NCBI GenBank assembly: GCA_013397115.1
Contig: VWZW01000996.1
Span: forward strand, 1,193,611 to 1,257,610
DNA from: Edolisoma coerulescens
Lineage: Eukaryota; Chordata; Aves; Passeriformes; Campephagidae
Direction: 5' to 3'
Length of the DNA: 64,000 bases
Part shown: positions 1 to 14,000 of the stretch, piece by piece
Layout: each line of letters begins with the position of its first letter
Numbering within the stretch: the stretch's first letter is position 1
Notes under the pieces: model-generated
Seen by the model: only the letters and a program-made list of their open reading frames with translations
Database searches by the model: none
What the model was told of the DNA's origin: nothing
Translations under genes and position numbers: made by a program

Positions 1-330
1 TGTGTGTGAGGGGAGCGGCCACGCCGCCCGTGCGGAGCGCCGCGGAGCGGGGAGCGCTCCCTTGTTCCCGCCGGCGGAGTGCGGCGAGGCGGCCGGGGCC
101 GAGGCGGGGCTCGGGCTCCGGAGGCGGCGGCCGGGCCGTCCCGTCCCGGGGCGGCGGGGGGAGCAGGGCTGCCCCCGCGGGTGTGTTGAAAGCTACAGCT
201 GCTGCCTTCGCACTTGCCCGGCGGCAGAATTAGAGCGGCCGCCTGTCCTCCTCGCCCACGCAGGGAGTCATGTTCGGGGGGCGGGGGGGGGAGAGCACAC
301 GACGCACCGGGTGAGGGGGGCCTTCCCAGN
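1..330. promoter_or_regulatory. CpG island, left part cut off by the window
   Basis: Very GC-rich, CpG-dense sequence with long G runs (about 150-165, 275-292, 311-317). It is very different from the AT-rich DNA that follows. None of the three forward frames encodes the known KLF5 N-terminus, so this is not the usual first coding exon. It probably belongs to the KLF5 promoter-proximal island, as intron 1 or an alternative first exon. A good donor, CGG|gtgagg, lies at 310/311. Position 330 is an unresolved base. Confidence 0.7.
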
Positions 331-1202
331 TCTCTTGACAGGGCAGGGGGGAATGTAGCATTTGCCCACTGGAGAGTGCGTGATAAATGTTTTGCCGATG
401 ACTGTACACCAGTAATGTATAGGGTTCCAGCCACCCACGGATTCCCTCGCACTACTGTGCTAAGAGGATGATTTTCCAATAATTAAAGAGCTCTCCGAGA
501 ACCGAGGCATGGATAGGGACATGTTTATCACGCTATTAGCCAATTATACACTGCATAGATTATTATTGTTTTAAGTGTAGTCCTGGAGACACTTTACACA
601 AAGAGTACTCTGATGTAGTCAACCCGTCTTCTTTTTATTCGATATTATTAATAACTTTACACTTCGTTGTCGTATTTCTAATTAAATCCTGTTCTTCTAG
701 GGATGAAAAATCATGGAAGTATGAAATATATATATATATAAAAACATTATTTGAAGTATTAGTATTCAAATAGCCAGCTGAGGATGTGGCTTTTACAGTT
801 AGCATTTCAAAGGGAAGCGGGTGAAACAGATAGGCAGTCACCCTGCTCGAGCAGTGAATTCCAGAGCAAGAGATCTGCAGATTAGGCACAGCGCCTGTCA
901 TTTCTGCGCCTCGCACTGTCTTTTAGGCATAAAAGATGAAAAGTTTGTGTATGCTGAAACATCAGATCGGTCTTAAGGTGTGAACGGCTTGTGCCTTGTC
1001 CTTGATGATGTTGATCAGTGTGCTGATTGTAAAATCAAGCAGGTTTTCATTAGCGTGAGCATTCATAGCTTCCTCCGTAGGTGTCTCGTGGCTGGCTGAA
1101 CCGTACTGCCTTTTATTTGTAAAGCCTCACATGACTTGGATGCCGTCATCTTTCTTAGCTGGTAACAAATCATGTGGATTATGGTCTGTTTTGTCTTTGT
1201 AG
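331..1202 (+). other. KLF5 intron 1, 3' part
   Basis: AT-rich non-coding sequence up to the exon 2 acceptor at 1201-1202. It contains a short TA run (about 727-740). No coding feature is recognised. Confidence 0.75.
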
Positions 1203-2073
1203 ACAAGATGTGAAATGGAGAAATACCTGGCACCCCAGCTCCCGCCCGTTCCTGTCATCCCTGAACACAAGAAATACAGAAGAGACAGTGCCTCAGTTGT
1301 AGATCAGTTTTTCACTGACAGCGAAGGGTTGCCTTACAGCATCAACATGAACGTCTTCCTGCCCGACATCAGCCACCTGAGAACTGGCCTGTACAAATCT
1401 CAGCGACCCTGTGTAACCCACATCAAGACAGAGCCGGTCACCATCTTCAGTCACCAGAACGAAACTACTGCCCCTGCCCCTGCTCCCACTCAGGCCCTCC
1501 CCGAATTTACCAGCATCTTCAGCTCCCACCAAACTCCTGATGTGAACAACATTTTCATCAAGCAGGAGCTTCCTACTCCAGATGTCCATCTTTCCATCAC
1601 GCCCCAGCAAGGCCAGTTGTATCAGCTCTTGAGCTCACCGGATTTAGACATGCCCAACACCACTCCTCAGGCAGCCGTGATGGACTCCCTTAACAATGTC
1701 TCCATGCCCTCAGCCATGGCGGGCCTTAACACGCTCTCCTCGGCTGTCCCACAGACTGCGATGAAACAGTTCCAGGGCATCCCCCCCTGTACCTACACCA
1801 TGCCAAACCAGTTTCTGCAGCAGCAGGCCACTTACTTCCCTCCTTCGCCCCCAAGCTCAGAGCCTGGAAGTCCAGACAGACAAGCAGAGATGCTGCAGAA
1901 TTTAACCCCTCCTCCATCATACGCTGCAACTATAGCATCCAAGCTGGCGATTCACAACCCGAATTTACCAGCGACTCTGCCCATAACCCCCCAGAACATC
2001 CAGCCTGTCAGATACAACAGGAGAAGTAACCCAGATTTGGAGAAAAGACGTATCCACTACTGTGACTACCCAG
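1203..2073 (+). CDS. KLF5: KLF5 exon 2 (transactivation region)
   Basis: This is the large coding exon. The acceptor reads ttttgtctttgtag and the exon opens in phase 0 with codons for T-R-C-E before the Met at 1215, exactly as in mammalian KLF5. It holds the Pro/Ser/Thr-rich regulatory half, both psiKxE motifs, the phosphodegron-like segment and the PY motif, and it ends inside the first zinc finger (HYCDYP plus the first base of a Gly codon). The donor is CAG|gtaagc. An in-frame TAG at 1200-1202 overlaps the acceptor AG, so any transcript that starts in intron 1 and is not spliced here could only use ATG 1215 in this frame. Confidence 0.96.
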
Positions 2074-5000
2074 GTAAGCAATCTATGCCAGAAAGTCCCA
2101 GCACTCGCAATAAAAAAAAAGGTGTGAATAATCATGGATGAGGTATAAGTGGTTTTCTTTAGCTGTGGTCTACACCTAGGGAGAACCAAAGAGTTTTTTG
2201 TCCAAGTAGAATTTGTCTTAGTCGTTGTTTTATTTTGATTGGAACACTCCCACATTCTTTAAATAATAGATACTCTTCATGTCTTTTGTCATTCTCTTGA
2301 GCTCATTTTACCATGTTACAAAATTTGGATTCTATAGAAAATAAAAAATAAAAATTATGGCCTTTTCTAGTGTAAGTCAACGTGACTGTCTGATATCCGT
2401 GATGGAGCAGAGGCTCAGTTTGTTCAGGGCAGTACAGCTCAGTATGAATTTTCTGGCAGTGCAAGAATAATTTCAGCTCCCAGTAGCCAAGGCCACGGCC
2501 ATTCTTCCGTGTTACAAACAGGAGATTCAGCTGCCCTTGTACATCCATTAAAACCATCTCTGAAAATTGTCCACAGATGGATTGCCTTCTACACTGAAGG
2601 GAAGAGGGACCTGACTATGTAGTGTGCCTCAATGTAGAATGTGATCCCAGATACGAGGCGTGCACACCCGTTGTAGCACAGAGAGAAGCTGCTGCTCCCC
2701 CTTTTCCAACATAACTCTTGGTGCCATATCACCCATTCGGTGTGCCAGATGATAAATGCCCCATGGAAGAGTTACGTTGAGCCCTGGGTGACGATGACAT
2801 GGAGTCTGGCTTGATCAAGTCCTCTTGGAAATTTTTAAAAACCAATCCCCCCCCACTAAGTTGTTGACTTACGTAGCAGGTGTTACTGTACATAGATTGT
2901 AGCAGCTATTGGCCTATATACTACATTACAAAGCAGTAAGTCTACCAGAAACATACATGTTTTTTCTGTGTAAAGCAACATATCTCTAGGAGCGTTCTAG
3001 ATAAAATTTTACTTCTAAATGGCAAAGATGATGCCAGAAAGTAGTAAACTTAAATGTGTCCACATGGTACCCCAGCACTGAATGAGGAAGTTTAAACATA
3101 GTGTGGAGTGTTTCTGTTCTCCCTACTGAAGCCTCTTTCCTTTTTTTTGTTCTTTTTTGTTTTAGGCTGCACAAAAGTTTATACAAAGTCTTCTCACTTA
3201 AAAGCGCACCTGAGAACTCACACAGGTATGTACTCACTCTCTCGCTGTCTCTTGTTAGCCCGTGGCTGACGCATTTTCTGAGAAAGGAAGCGCGCTGGGT
3301 CTGCCAGCTTCTCCCTGTTTTCTCTAGAATGGTGTGGACAGACTGGCAATTCAGCTGTCCTCAAAATATTTGAGGGTTGGTCAATGCGAAGTAAAATTTC
3401 TTCTATTACTGCAGTTTTGTTAAACCTCAACGGAACTCAAAATAGCTGACAATAAAGTAGATGGAAACTTTCCTTTTCAGTCTAAAATGCCATTGAAATA
3501 TTAAAAAAAAAGATCTTTTCCCCCCCGAATAGTGAATTAAACATAGTAAACATGTTCTACATTTGAAGATTTATCTGAGTAGATAGAGTTTTCTGGCTTG
3601 GGCTTTCTCTCTGACCTTTTAGAATTATTTAATCTTAGAATTTTTCAGAAACATCATGAAAACTCCCAAGATATGTCCATTTACTTTGCCCTCAGCATTA
3701 AGTGGGATTTATTATTTTTTTGGAAGACAAATGGTTCTCCATGTTTATCTTAAAAAAGAAAAAAATAATGACATAATTTCAATTTTTTTTTCTGTCAGAG
3801 AAAGTCATTAAAAGGGAGAAAATTAAAAGTATCAGTGTGTCGCACTTGATTTTTGTGCCCAGATCAAATGCTGCCTGCAGCTACAGAGGCAGTCCCTGTT
3901 CCTGGGCCCGCGAGGAGCGGAGCTGGGGATGGAGTTGGTTGTGTGTGGGTGCAGGAGCTGTGAGTGCTGAGGACAGTGGCTGGAAGGTGGAACTGCCCCA
4001 GATGCTCTTCCCAGGCTTTCACCTGCTGAGGCAGGGGGGAGAGGGAGAGAAGGAGACAAACGTAGCTCACCACCAGCACGCCTGAAGCGGTTAGGACAGT
4101 TCTTTGCTGGGATCTTGGTACAGAACCACTCATGCTAAATCAGTGAAAAGCACCTGACTGATTTTGTAAAGAAATGAAGTGAGAGGGCTGCGACTCCTGT
4201 TTTTAGAAGCGTGTGTGAACCCCAGTTCTTTTATGCATGGGCTTAGAATCAGAGCAAAACACGAGTCACAGTTCAAGCAACTTTGTTACTGAAGCAGAGT
4301 GTCAGCGGTACGGCTGTGCCGTTCAAGGAGTGAGTTTTCACCTAAGCTTAAATCAAAACTTGTCCTGAGCTTTGATCTAACAAAATGTTTCACTATCTCT
4401 ATGGAAGCAAGGCCTTCTATTCAGCAGCTTTTATAAATGGATTGTTAGATTATTGTAAAGAAGTTGAGTATGTCCAGGCTAAGTGTTACTAAGGAAATCT
4501 TGTTTTCTGAAGTGAAAGTTACCTGTGTTGCACAGTGAAAAATTAAAAGCAACTGTAGAAGATTATTGTTTTGCATTAGTACTAGACTAAACACCAACAC
4601 TGTTAAAAATATTCTTAATATATAATCACTCATTAGCGCTAAGTTTAGTAAGAAAGGAATATTTTCATGAGGCTGTAAATCTGAGTAGTGTCAGAGAGTA
4701 GAATCCCCCTTTAATAAATAATCTGTAAATTTAAGTATACAATTTCCACTTGCGCACTTCAGCCAGGAACTAAATACCAGTTTTAAATATCTTGATTACT
4801 ATTATAAAATAACTAGGAAGAGAGATAAAAACAAAGCTTTAGTCTAAACATTAACATTACATAGTCAGCATTTGAAATGATCACTTTTCCTTTTTTAAAT
4901 CAATTTATATCTTTTTCTGTACCTTGAGTAGTAATGACTTCAGGGTTTATGTATTTCTATGCATACAAGAACTAAATACCTCATTGCTAGCATATATTGC

Positions 5001-8000
5001 TTAGGGTTACTAATGTTTATTGTTGCCTTCACTTTTTTACCTAGAAATGTGGATAAATGTGCAAAGGTCAGAGGAGCTGATGTATTCATGGAAACAAGAA
5101 TGTTGTTGTAGATAAAAATCTAGTGAACTTAAGCAGGTCTGTAATACAAAGGGTCTTCTGGGGAGGTGAATGAAGGGATAAACTGTCTAAAGCGTGCATT
5201 ACATGCAAGAATGTGAGTCCGTATCCTGTTACCTGCGGTATTTCAGAGTTTGGATTAGTTTAACTCTCTTGAATATTCACTTCATACTTGAAGATTTCCA
5301 GCACCGATTCTGATCTCTGCCTTAACATACGGCTGAAGTGTGTTTTAAGAGCCAGATCTCTGACTTAACGTTTGATCAATAAAGGAATGTTAAAGTAAAG
5401 GGATGCAAACTCAGGGAAACATGTGAAGTTGCTCAGCTCCCCCAGGAGTGCAAGGGAATCTCACTATTGATCTCCAAAGGGCTCGATGCCGAGGGCTAAA
5501 TTAGGGCGTGTGCCTCTGTGCATCCCATCCCCCCAGAACTGTGAATTCATACAGCACTAATAAGTTTTGATTTTTTAGTTTTAAAACATTTTTAAAGGAC
5601 TTTTGTGAAGCTTTTACCTTCAAAGTCTAAAGCAAATGTCACGTAGTCCATTTTAATAAAGTTGTGTGTGATATTCTTTCAAATCCCTTCAGGGATAGCA
5701 GACCTGTTTATCTGGCTAAACCCGTTCTTTAGTAATCATGGACCACTGAGGTTGTTCTCTCCTTATTCTTAGTTTCTTAACAATACCTTTTAAAATTGGC
5801 TGCAGTCTCTCTCTCATCCTAACCAGTCCCCGCCCTTCTCAGCAATCTGTCATCTTAAAATAAAAGAGCCTGCAGCAAAGTTTGTCTGCCATTAAAAGTC
5901 AAGACAGACCTTATGGTTTTCCTTTTGTATTGGAAAATCTCAGCCTTTTCACAGTATTTATTTAGCAGCCTTTCTCTTCTGAACGGCTTTCCCGGGGTTT
6001 AGTAGATTTTCTTTGAGAACAAACCTAAAGGAAATGTTACTTTCGATAGATGGAATGTAGGCTGTAGTCTATTTTTTTTTTCAGTTCAGATATGAGCACA
6101 CTATCAGACTTCATAAATTATATCTAAACAAAACTATAGAAAATGGGCAAGAGGAAAATGCCATATATTTTTCTTCATATGTGTTCCCAAGCTGTTTACC
6201 TTACACTGAGTCAGGTGGTATAAAGTGATATAGTTACGCTGATTTAATGTAATTACACTGGACTCTTGCCGTTGATCAGGAATCCAGTGTTCCCGTTAAG
6301 AGCTGAGATAGGGTTGTGTATATGTACCAGTTGCTGAAGCAGGCACACGTTTTTCTTTCCCTATGTAATGCTTTAGCATTTGTTAATGATGAAATAAATT
6401 TTAGTTGGTAAACTGGCAGCCCCAAAACAGAATATGAACAAAGGCTCAAGTGTTGAAAAGATACAGAACACTTTTTGTCCATTCCCGTGCAGTTCTGGAG
6501 CAGATCTGGGGTACATTTTAATACCTTAAAACACTTCAGTATGATACCTGAGTTTGATAGTTGCTTCTGAAACAGGTAAAATGGTATTCAGTATTTTAAA
6601 GTACCTGTTGGAACATCTTTCAAAAGAGATTGGGTTTTTGACCTTTTGAAGCAGGAATTTTCTTTTAAAATAACTTTACCTGTTCGTCATGGAACAAGTT
6701 TTGTTTCGTACCCAGCATTGTGCAACTGCTATGTCTAATGTGTGAGGGAGTTGCGCATTTATCACGGGCTGTTCAGCGGCAAAACCACCTGAAAGCTCTG
6801 GCATAACAGCTGTATGTCCAAACTGAAACATGTGCCAGATCCCAGGGAAAAGCAGTTACTTGCATATTGCAGATAAACTTCATTCCATTCTTCTTCTGGC
6901 ATCCGAGTGTGTGTGTATATATATATATGTGTATATATATATATATCTATCTATATATATCTATATCTATCTCTCAAATAATCATTTAGGAGCAGCAATC
7001 CTGTAACATATCCTTTTATATTTCTTTATATGCCAACATTTGGATTGTGGACATCGACTGCTTGCTGTGCAGGCACCTGGAATACCATACCTGTACGCTA
7101 CCTGTAATGCTGGAGAACAGCTGGCTCCAGGGTCAGGGGCATTTTATTGTTTCTGTGAGCAGCTGCATGCTTCAGAATTGTGTGTGTTTTTAAGAGGAAA
7201 ATCTGTGATTGTTTTGAACACATCAAGGCATGCACATTGAGGACATTTTCCAGCTGCGTACTGGTTTTCCGTATACAGGAGTCTTTGTACAGGCATGTTC
7301 TCTGGTCACATGGTGGGCTTGCCATTAATAGTTTCTAGCATTAACTGCAGAACTATTTCATCTCTATCTATAGATCTAGCTTGTGTTTGGTGATGGGAAG
7401 TGGAAGCCGAGATAACTCAAGAGAAATGGCATTTCTCTAATGAGATGCACTCAAAATACTTCCACTGTCCCTGGTTATTTCAAATGTTTATATAGGCATG
7501 GAACAGCTGCTGACTTGTGCGGTTCCTCAAGGTGTTAAACGTTTTATTTTATTTTAGATCTCTGTCTCAATAGATCCAGAATTAGATCAATGGTACATCA
7601 GAATTAGAACCAGTTGTAAGCAGTAGACTTCAGCAGTCCCTGGGACTCAGCACTCTTGAGTTCGCCATACCTGCATAGGGACACTTGTTAAAGGTGGTGC
7701 CATTTGCCCAGGAATTCAGGATGCCCCTGGTCCAGAGAAGACGAGTAGTAGCTGGGCTCCTGCTGTAAGAAAAGCATGTTGGGAAAACACGTTATCAACT
7801 CAAATCAAACCCAGACTTTGGTGAGGGATTTCACTCGTGGTGTGCAAATGAGGAATGGAGGCCCCAAAAGAATCTGCCTTGATTGTGGCTGCAGCCTTGC
7901 ATGTACATAGCAAACCTCATCCTGAAATCATGAAAACAGCAATTAAGTAATATTTCTGTGCAGATCCAGCTTCTTTGACCTATTAGATGAGTCAGTTGCG

Positions 8001-11000
8001 TAGATTACATTTTAAGGAGCTGTCAGTAAGTGCCGTCATTGATAGAGACCATAAGGAAAAGTGGAAGAGAGTTAAATAAAACTGTTGACAAAGTGCATTA
8101 AAGTGCAGTGTTGCTAGACACTGCTGAAGGGTATGTTAGTATCTTTTATTTATGAATTCTGCTAAATCCATTAGTTGCCCATGTGAGAAATGGGAGTACA
8201 TTATTTTCCTGTGCAAACCACAGTTTAAGGGAAAATAATGTATTTTTTTCAAACGCTTCATGAATGATCGCAGACCTTGGGGGTAATTGATCCAGTTTTT
8301 TATCTGCAGTCATAAGCTGCATGAGAAGTGTTTGAATGTGTTGCTCAAAAGAGGGTGAAATCTTAGTAGCATAAACCTAAATTTTATTTAAATATTACTT
8401 ATCATTCTAATCAGCATCCAGCATACAACTTTTATGAAGCAGGAATTACATTCCAGGGTGTCAGGTGAGGGTATTCCTCTTAGATTTTAGATACTGAAAA
8501 AAAAAGCCTAATATTTTCTTTTTGATTAAAAGCCTAGAAAGTCCCTCTAAGCATAAAAGCTTAAAAAAACTGTTGTTTCTGTCAATTGCTCCCTGAGAGG
8601 ATTAAACTTCAGTTCCAGGATATTTGATTCTTGATAAGGAAACTGTTGACCTAAGAGAACAGCTTTAAATATAGTTTGTTTTGAGACCGCCCTACATAGG
8701 CTAATATGGTCCCAAGATTCACAGCAATTGCCAGTGATTAAAACTTTCCATTATTTGATCAGACATTCCTTATTGTAATTAATTTCTGAGGCTTGACTGG
8801 GACGATTGACTCCTGGTTCCAGCCAGGGTAGTGTGTAGCTTGTTGTTTGTTAGATGACCTGCACCTCCCATTGGTGAAAGATTAGAAACATTTAAGTAAT
8901 GTCCTAGTTTCGTCTGAGTATCTTGGTAGCAGCATTCCTGTCCTGTCAGGCTGCATTATTTATATTCAGGGATCTCTAACAACTCTGATTAAGGACATAC
9001 TAAAACCTTTGATTCTGGCAAGTGTACAGTGCTTTGCTTTGAGTTAAAGTAGCTTTAATGTATTGCTTTAATTTTTTTTTTCTTTCGGTGTGTGTGTGCA
9101 TACAGTAGATGGAAATCTGGAAGTCTACAGTATGTGTTTAATAAATTCCATTTTAAGAGCGCCTCTTATCTGACTGTACAAAAGCCAGTGTTATTGGTGA
9201 GAGAGCTAAAGAGCTGTTCTTGTACCACAGGCATAGATGAGGAAATGTGTTCTTCAGCACAGGATGTGTAGACACAGCCGTGCACCCCAAATGGCATGGA
9301 TTTCTTATAAACCTACTTAAAAAAAAATTCCTTTCCTCTTTGTTTGCATATCTCCTTGAAGAGAGACCACCTCTCTTAAGACAGAATGTTATACCAGAAA
9401 GAAAATAAACCATTGCACAGGCCAGTCAAGATTCCCCACTAATCCTTGAACCGCGTAAGACAACACTTAGCAAAATAAGTGTGCTTCAAGCACTGGTGGG
9501 AGTGCTGAGAAGGTAATGCCTTCTGCACCTCTGTAGTCAGAAAGTGAATTCTTTTCACTGTCCTCTTTGATCACCAGTCAGTTATCTTTTATTCCTGTTC
9601 GTGCTTCATTTATCAGTGATCGGACTTTGTGCTGAGCTCAAAGCTCTCTGTTACAAAATTCCTTAAAATGCTGTTTCCTTGTGAAGTAGAAGACCTTGTT
9701 TAATGGTCCCCCTTTAGCCACTACTATAGTAGGTAGAGACTTTATTGCATTTAAAAGTGTGCAGCATATGTTGCTCATTCATATCATTTATGGATGGATG
9801 TTTCAAGGACTAAATCTATTTTGTCACTCACAGAATTAGCTGGATGTACCTTGTGTGCTGTCAGCCCTCTCATCCATCTCCATTTTGGACAACGGAGAAT
9901 TTTAGTGCACTAAAGAGCTTTAAACACCTGAGGGATTATTTATTTTGAAAATTCAGCTTTCCGTTCTTTCTCAAAAAAACCCAAAACGAAAAACAGGCTA
10001 AGAAGCTGCTTTTAATGATGACTTCAGCACTTATCACTTAGTCAATAACAGAAAGAAGGTTTGATTTTAGGTAAACGTTGGGAGCAAAAAACTTCTGAAT
10101 GCTTACAGACATACACCCAAGTAACTGCATTCAGGTCCCGTCACCCAGTCAGAGTTTAAAACTATGGTGCTGTGAGTTAGAGAAACACTATTTCAAGCAA
10201 ACTAAAACAGAAGAAACATTTCATTTGTTCTTATTTTTTCTATAATTTGAGGCTGTAGCATGTCAGGGAATTAAGACAACTTGCTATCATGTGAAAAATC
10301 CGAAAACAAATGCACCAGAAAGCTTTGAGACAACATAAATCTTTTTAATAATCTGTTTTAAAACTGAGCATGATAAAGGTTGTGTACATAACTGATGCAG
10401 TTTTGGTGCAGAAACTTCGAGTTTGCCTACCACAATTTTATCACACCTAGTTGAATATTTTTAAGGCCAACCACTTGCCACTAGAAATAGTAAGCACAAG
10501 TAATATTAAAATGATGGCAAGACTGGAGGGAGGGCTGTTTTTATACTTTTATACCCTTAGGAGTTGTAATCAGGTGTTGTCATTTTGGAGTCTCGGAAAA
10601 GTGTGCTACTTTTTATTCCTTAAGGAAGCTCCAAACTCACTGCTCTGACAGAAATTTCTGATAGGAATCAAGGGAAGTTGCAGGCATTGGCTGGTGTAAT
10701 ACCTCTGTTTGGATTTCTGCATACCAATAGAGTTACCTAACTTTAGGTTTGAAAATCCAGCCCTTGCCATTTACAACTTTATTTTTAAAGAAAGCCGTCC
10801 TAGCAGTGAATTGCAGAAATAAAGTCATAAAACTCTTCGGTGAAAGAAGGAAGCTTATTTTCTTTTTAATGGGGAGATTCATCAATAATGGAGGCTGCCA
10901 GTGACATGTTTTTTCCAAACAATTTTAAACAGAAGCATGTTCTTGAACAGAGGCTGCGTGTTGAAGATACTGGGTGTCTTCAAAATGACCGTCACCCCCC

Positions 11001-14000
11001 CACTGGTGGCACTGTGCCTTACCCAGATGAGCATGGCCATGAGGGTCACTGCCAGCAACTGGAATTAAATGTTAGGAAAGCAACTGGTGCATTTTGACAT
11101 AACTAAATCAGAAGAAGAGAAATTAAAGGGAGAAGAGGCAGCACAGTGTGTGTGCTTTACTGGTCCAGACCACTCACTTGTGGTATTGATAAGAAACCTG
11201 GACCATGGGATCTGCCAGGGCAGATTTTATCTGTTGAAGTGGCTGGTTAGCGTAGCATATTTTATGTGGATATCTGAACATCTTTTTGACATCCCTGTAA
11301 TCTCACAGCATTATGAATAATTTTTTTATAACAAATAGGCACTTTGGAAGCAAAATAGTCTCCTTTCAGGTTAAACTCCCTTATCTCTTGCTGTGTGCTT
11401 TCTTTAAAAGACCTTCCAAACTAAACATTAGGGCTTAAAATTTCTGTGCTCAAATACAAGTCTCATTCTCATGCTCCACAAATGTATTTTTTTAAAACTG
11501 GAGAATGGATACATATTAAGAGCTCAAGAACTTAAAAATATATTTTGTGATGTATAAGCCTAGCAAAATATTTTAAATCATTGATACTGGAAGGAGGTTG
11601 TGCAGAAATCCAATTAAACTTATGAAATCCCTATCCTGTTGAAGTATAATTTAAAGGAAAGCAGTTCTGTTTCCCCGAAGTGCTGTGTATAATATTTCTG
11701 GCTTGGGAAGAAAGGGTTGGAGTGTGCTATTTGGCTGGAAATCGGTACCAGCTTCCTCCATGGTGTTTTAGTTGAACAGTGTTGACATTCTAACAAATCC
11801 CGTGGAAGCTCCCCTGAAGTGGAGGAGTTAGCTGTTTTCTTGCTTTTACAGTGAAATATCTGTTTGATACCACGATCGTGTTCCAGTAACTGAGCCATAC
11901 TGCCCTCATATTTGACCAGTGGCATTCTTGGTTTAACACCCTATAGAAGCCCTAAATTGCTGGAGGAAAACCAAATACTTCTGAAACTTTACAGCTACTG
12001 TATTTCGCACAATCATTAAAGTAAATAAATCTTACATTACTATGTAGCCAACGAAAACAGTGGATAAAGAGTTCAGTGTCCCCTGTTGTGTATACCTGCT
12101 TTTTAAAAAAGCAAGTCCTCAACCCAGAGTTCTCAGAGCTTTAAAGTCAGCACAGCAAAGAAGTAGGATCACTTCAGAAAATATGTGAGAGTCTTTTTCC
12201 CTTGCTTGCAGGAACTTAAACCAAATTCTTATTTCTGCTAAATGACAGAAAGCGTGTGTATAGGTTGAGAGAGAGGAAACACTACCAGCTAGTTGTTTTT
12301 CTGCTTGCTCTAAAGGAGTGAAAATTAATCTCCACCTACTTTTTTTACCCCCCTTCCTCCTTGCCCAAAAGGAAAACATTTGAAATTGATTCAGTTCTTA
12401 AATAGAACTTTCCAACGGAAACTAGCATTACAAACATAGATATTCAGTATTTTACCCCTAGGATTTATTCAAAATAATCCAGGCCTCTATGCTGGCACTA
12501 AAAATACATTTTCCAGTTCTTGCTGTTGGCCAAAGCAGGGGTTAAAAGCAGCGTTCTGGCTTTAATTTCCAGTATATAAAAGTAACACTATTAAAACAAT
12601 CTGAGTAAGGCACTAGCTCGTTGCCTCTGCTCATCCCCTGAGCGCCGCTTGGTTTAGCTCAGGTCTGCAGAAGTCTGCCAGCAAGGAGGAGCAGTGCTGT
12701 TCTGCATGGCACTGCCTGAGCTTTTCCCCAGAGCAATACTGCTGCCCAGGAGGATTCGTGGCTGTGGCAGGCAGTGAAGTGACTGTGACAGCGTGGTGAG
12801 TTTCTAAACAGTGCCTCTACAAAGCTGAATGCCCTGGAGTTTGATGGGGGTTCTGTCTTGTGGGACTCAACATTGACTGGGACGCTGTGGCACCCAGCAG
12901 GGCACAGGGATCAGCACTGCCCAGACTGCTGGCACGCCAGCACTCCTCTGCCAGGAGCCTTCACAACACCTGCTGACACTGCTCGCATGTTAGGAAAAGT
13001 TTTAACCGGGGACAGCTTTTTTTGTTGTTGTTTGGACTCTGACAGGGTCAGGTACCACCTATGCAGGACAACTTTGAGGCTGCTTTTACCGTGCAGCACA
13101 GTCCGACACTCGGTGAAAGTTGCATGTGCTTCATACCCCCTCAGTGCCAGACTTGGAAACAGGTTTTAATTTCCAGGTCCCCATTCCAGTCCGGTCTGGG
13201 TATTCCTAGGCTTTTGTTAACCAGTGCTGTTTTCCTGCCCTCTTTACCTTCTCTGTCATTCCTTGTATAAGTCTGAAAAACATAAGAGGAAGCATTTGGA
13301 GTAGATAGACGCCTGACGTTATGTGCTCTGCTTGGGCAGTGAGGGTGTTGGGTTCACAGGACTGTGAATTCAGCATCAAGTGTAATGTGGCAGTTTTGAG
13401 TGAAGACTTTTAAAGAAGAATTTAAAGCAAGTAGGGAGAAAAGGAAGAAGAAAGGAGGAAAAGAAAGAAATACACTGGCTCTAAATTAAGACAGTTCAAA
13501 TGCAGGAGTAATGCTTTCGTGTAACCTCTGTGCATGCACGTGTGTTTTAACACAAAGTGTTCAAAGATCATCTCCCTAGTGCTGTGCTTTTGGATCAGCA
13601 ACACAGGCTTTTACAGCCTCCATTAATAACTCAGTTAAAATACATTGAAGATCATCTATACAGCACAAAATACCCCTCACTGAATAGGGACCTTTCCTGT
13701 TGTTCTGCTGTGAAGACCAAATGTGTTATCTCAGTCAGCTTCACTGGTGTTAGAAAAGCTTTACACACTGGGTTTGCATGAAATCTTTATTTTAGCCTAC
13801 AGTATGTGTTGCATGGAGCAAAAAAGAACCCTGTAGGATAAATCATTCCTGTCTTAATTAGCATCAGAATTTACTCTGAGTAAGTTCAGAATTTACTCAG
13901 ACAGAGTAAATTCAGCTGTGACAGAAATCTATGATGATTTCTGTTCTGATTTGTGATCCACAAATTTGTGATTATTTGTAAATAATTTCAAATTCTGTGA

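Noticed and set aside
2..471. Open frames through the GC-rich left end, possible KLF5 first coding exon
   Set aside because: None of the frames resembles the conserved KLF5 N-terminus, and none leads by a phase-0 donor into exon 2. GC-rich DNA is poor in stop codons.
720..745. TA run as a TATA promoter
   Set aside because: It is a short simple repeat in intron 1 with no initiator or other promoter context.
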